Assembly (NCBI RefSeq): GCF_002116905.1
Contig: NZ_CP015118.1
Span: forward strand, 1,426,001-1,490,000
DNA: 64,000 nucleotides
From: Piscinibacter gummiphilus
GTDB taxonomy: Bacteria > Pseudomonadota > Gammaproteobacteria > Burkholderiales > Burkholderiaceae_C
Direction: 5' to 3'
In this document: in pieces, positions 62,794 to 64,000 of the stretch
How the letters are laid out: the number at the start of each line of letters is the position of its first letter
Position numbering within the stretch: the first letter of the stretch is position 1
Notes under the pieces: model-generated
Seen by the model: the letters and a program-made list of their open reading frames with translations, nothing else
Databases searched by the model: none
Told to the model about the DNA's origin: nothing
Program-made: the position numbers and the translations under genes

Positions 62794-64000
62794 ATGTGCA
62801 ACGACACCCGAACCCAGCCCATCCGCCTGAAGCGACGTCCCGCGAGCGATGCGCGCGAGAACCTGGACCAGCTGCTCGACCTCGAGAACGGCCGCATGTC
62901 GCGAAACATGTTCTGGGACCATGACATCTACGAGCAGGAACTGGAAAAGATCTTCGCGCGTTGCTGGCTGTTCGTGGGCCATGAGTCGCAGATCCCGAAA
63001 TCCGGCGACTACATCACGACCTACCTCGGCGAGGACAACGTCATCGTGGTCCGCCAGAAGGACGGTGCCGTCAAGGCGTTCCTGAACACGTGTCCCCATC
63101 GCGGGAACAAGGTGTGTTTCGCCGACGCGGGGAGCGCCCGGCAATTCGTCTGCAACTACCACGGCTGGTCGTTCGGGATCGACGGAGGCCTGAAGGGCAT
63201 GCATGCGAGCGAGGCCTACGAGGCGTCGGGCCTCGACAAGAGCCAGCACGGCCTGCATCCGGTCGCGGGGATCGAGAGCTACCGGGGCCTGATCTTCGCC
63301 ACCCTGGACCCCGCGGCTCCGTCCCTCGCGGAGTACCTCGGTGACTTCCGCTACTACCTCGATGCCGTCTTCGACATGGACGAGGGGGGAACCGAGTTCG
63401 TCGGCGGCTGCGTGAAGTCGGTGATCCAGTGCAACTGGAAATACGCGTCGGAGAACTTCGTCGGCGACATCCTGCACGCGGGGTGGACACACGACTCCGG
63501 CGCGAGGGCGATGATCGGCGGACCCGTGGCGGAAGTGCACAAGTTCCCCGAGCAGTCCTACCACGTGAACTTCAACGGCCACGGCTGGGAGTTCAACCAG
63601 GACATCGTGGGCAACGCCGCGACGCTCGGCGAAAAGGACCTCGTGAAGTACCTCTACAACCTGCAGCCGCGGGTGGCGGAGCGACTGGGGGAGGTCCGCT
63701 CGCGGATGATCGGCAGCATCTCGTCGGCCACGCTGTTTCCCAACACCTCGTTCCTTCCCGGGCAGAACACCTTCCGCACGTGGCATCCGCGGGGGCCGGG
63801 GCAGATCGAACTGCACACCTGGACCTTCGTCAACAAGGCGGCCCCGCAGGACATCAAGGACAAGTGGCGCAAGGGCACGATGATGACCTTCAGCCCCACC
63901 GGGGTCTTCGAGATGGACGACGGAGAGAACTGGGAGTACAGCACGAAGACCAACGCGGGCTTCGTCACCCGGCAGCAGGACCTCTACATGGGCCTCGGTT
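62794..64000 (+). CDS. Rieske oxygenase alpha subunit, 3'-truncated by window
   Basis: The first 402 residues of a ring-hydroxylating dioxygenase large subunit; the gene runs off the right edge. The Rieske site is Cys100-Pro-His102 and Cys120-Asn-Tyr-His123-Gly-Trp. The mononuclear-iron site is visible as Asp225 in SENFVGD (bridging), then His228 and His233 in DILHAGWTH. It resembles the biphenyl/naphthalene-type alpha subunits that pair with a beta subunit, expected just beyond the window. It would add O2 to an aromatic ring, starting the pathway completed by the LigAB-type dioxygenase and hydrolase. Confidence 0.92.
   Translation, partial: MCNDTRTQPIRLKRRPASDARENLDQLLDLENGRMSRNMFWDHDIYEQELEKIFARCWLFVGHESQIPKSGDYITTYLGEDNVIVVRQKDGAVKAFLNTCPHRGNKVCFADAGSARQFVCNYHGWSFGIDGGLKGMHASEAYEASGLDKSQHGLHPVAGIESYRGLIFATLDPAAPSLAEYLGDFRYYLDAVFDMDEGGTEFVGGCVKSVIQCNWKYASENFVGDILHAGWTHDSGARAMIGGPVAEVHKFPEQSYHVNFNGHGWEFNQDIVGNAATLGEKDLVKYLYNLQPRVAERLGEVRSRMIGSISSATLFPNTSFLPGQNTFRTWHPRGPGQIELHTWTFVNKAAPQDIKDKWRKGTMMTFSPTGVFEMDDGENWEYSTKTNAGFVTRQQDLYMGLG

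Overview
The window is GC-rich, densely coded DNA from a Gram-negative bacterium. It has TonB/ExbB/ExbD, outer-membrane receptor, porin and lipoprotein genes. Gene families and architectures (lldR-lldD, a 600-residue acyl-CoA dehydrogenase, LigAB-type dioxygenase, tannase-family esterases, CbbR-like LysR regulators) point to a betaproteobacterium, probably Burkholderiales. That placement is inference. I saw no tRNA, rRNA, CRISPR array, insertion sequence or phage gene.

Most of the window reads as one large accessory locus for using plant-type acylated and rhamnosylated compounds. From left to right: the end of a tannase-family esterase (3-359); an L-lactate module with a truncated dld (443-2632); a minus-strand run of fadD, a 3-hydroxyacyl-CoA dehydrogenase remnant, an acyl-CoA dehydrogenase, TetR, two GH78 alpha-L-rhamnosidases and a Crp/Fnr regulator (2999-13278); a LysR regulator; the rhamnose isomerase/kinase/aldolase-dehydrogenase operon (14690-19452); a second, paralogous LysR; an esterase/tannase/membrane-protein operon, a TonB-dependent receptor, a CocE-like hydrolase, two more tannases and a TonB-like protein (20759-33031); a GH43-like enzyme, MFS carrier, GH1 glucosidase and a non-phosphorylative sugar-acid operon (33045-41840) with a divergent sugar dehydrogenase (42289-43056); a tonB-exbD-exbD-exbB operon (43130-45547); a two-component system and diguanylate cyclase (45964-49897); a second MFS carrier divergent from a GH106-like enzyme (49992-54209); a porin/binding protein/chemoreceptor group (54259-57836); and a LysR/TetR-controlled aromatic ring-hydroxylation and meta-cleavage operon that runs off the right end (57891-64000).

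A working model: tannase-family esterases remove phenolic acyl groups, GH78/GH106/GH1/GH43-like enzymes strip sugars, and the TonB system and MFS carriers import products. RhaI/RhaK/RhaD split L-rhamnose to dihydroxyacetone phosphate and lactaldehyde (or lactate), while a second dehydrogenase/dehydratase/hydrolase route handles another 6-deoxy- or pentose sugar. LldD then oxidises L-lactate. FadD/acyl-CoA dehydrogenase and the ring-cleavage operon could handle the aglycone or acyl part.

The strongest unlabelled signal is a repeated 15-bp inverted repeat, ATTAGCNNNGCTAAT, with LysR-box (T-N11-A) geometry. It lies in gene-free gaps in front of nearly every module (13470, 19557, 24035, 39230, 41984, 45809, 48616, 51592, plus half-sites). 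It suggests a single regulon linking sugar catabolism, uptake energisation, two-component signalling and c-di-GMP, probably under one or both paralogous LysR proteins. A second signal is a three-copy palindrome (59337, 60334, 60423) around the TetR gene that divides the aromatic operon from a small unknown gene.
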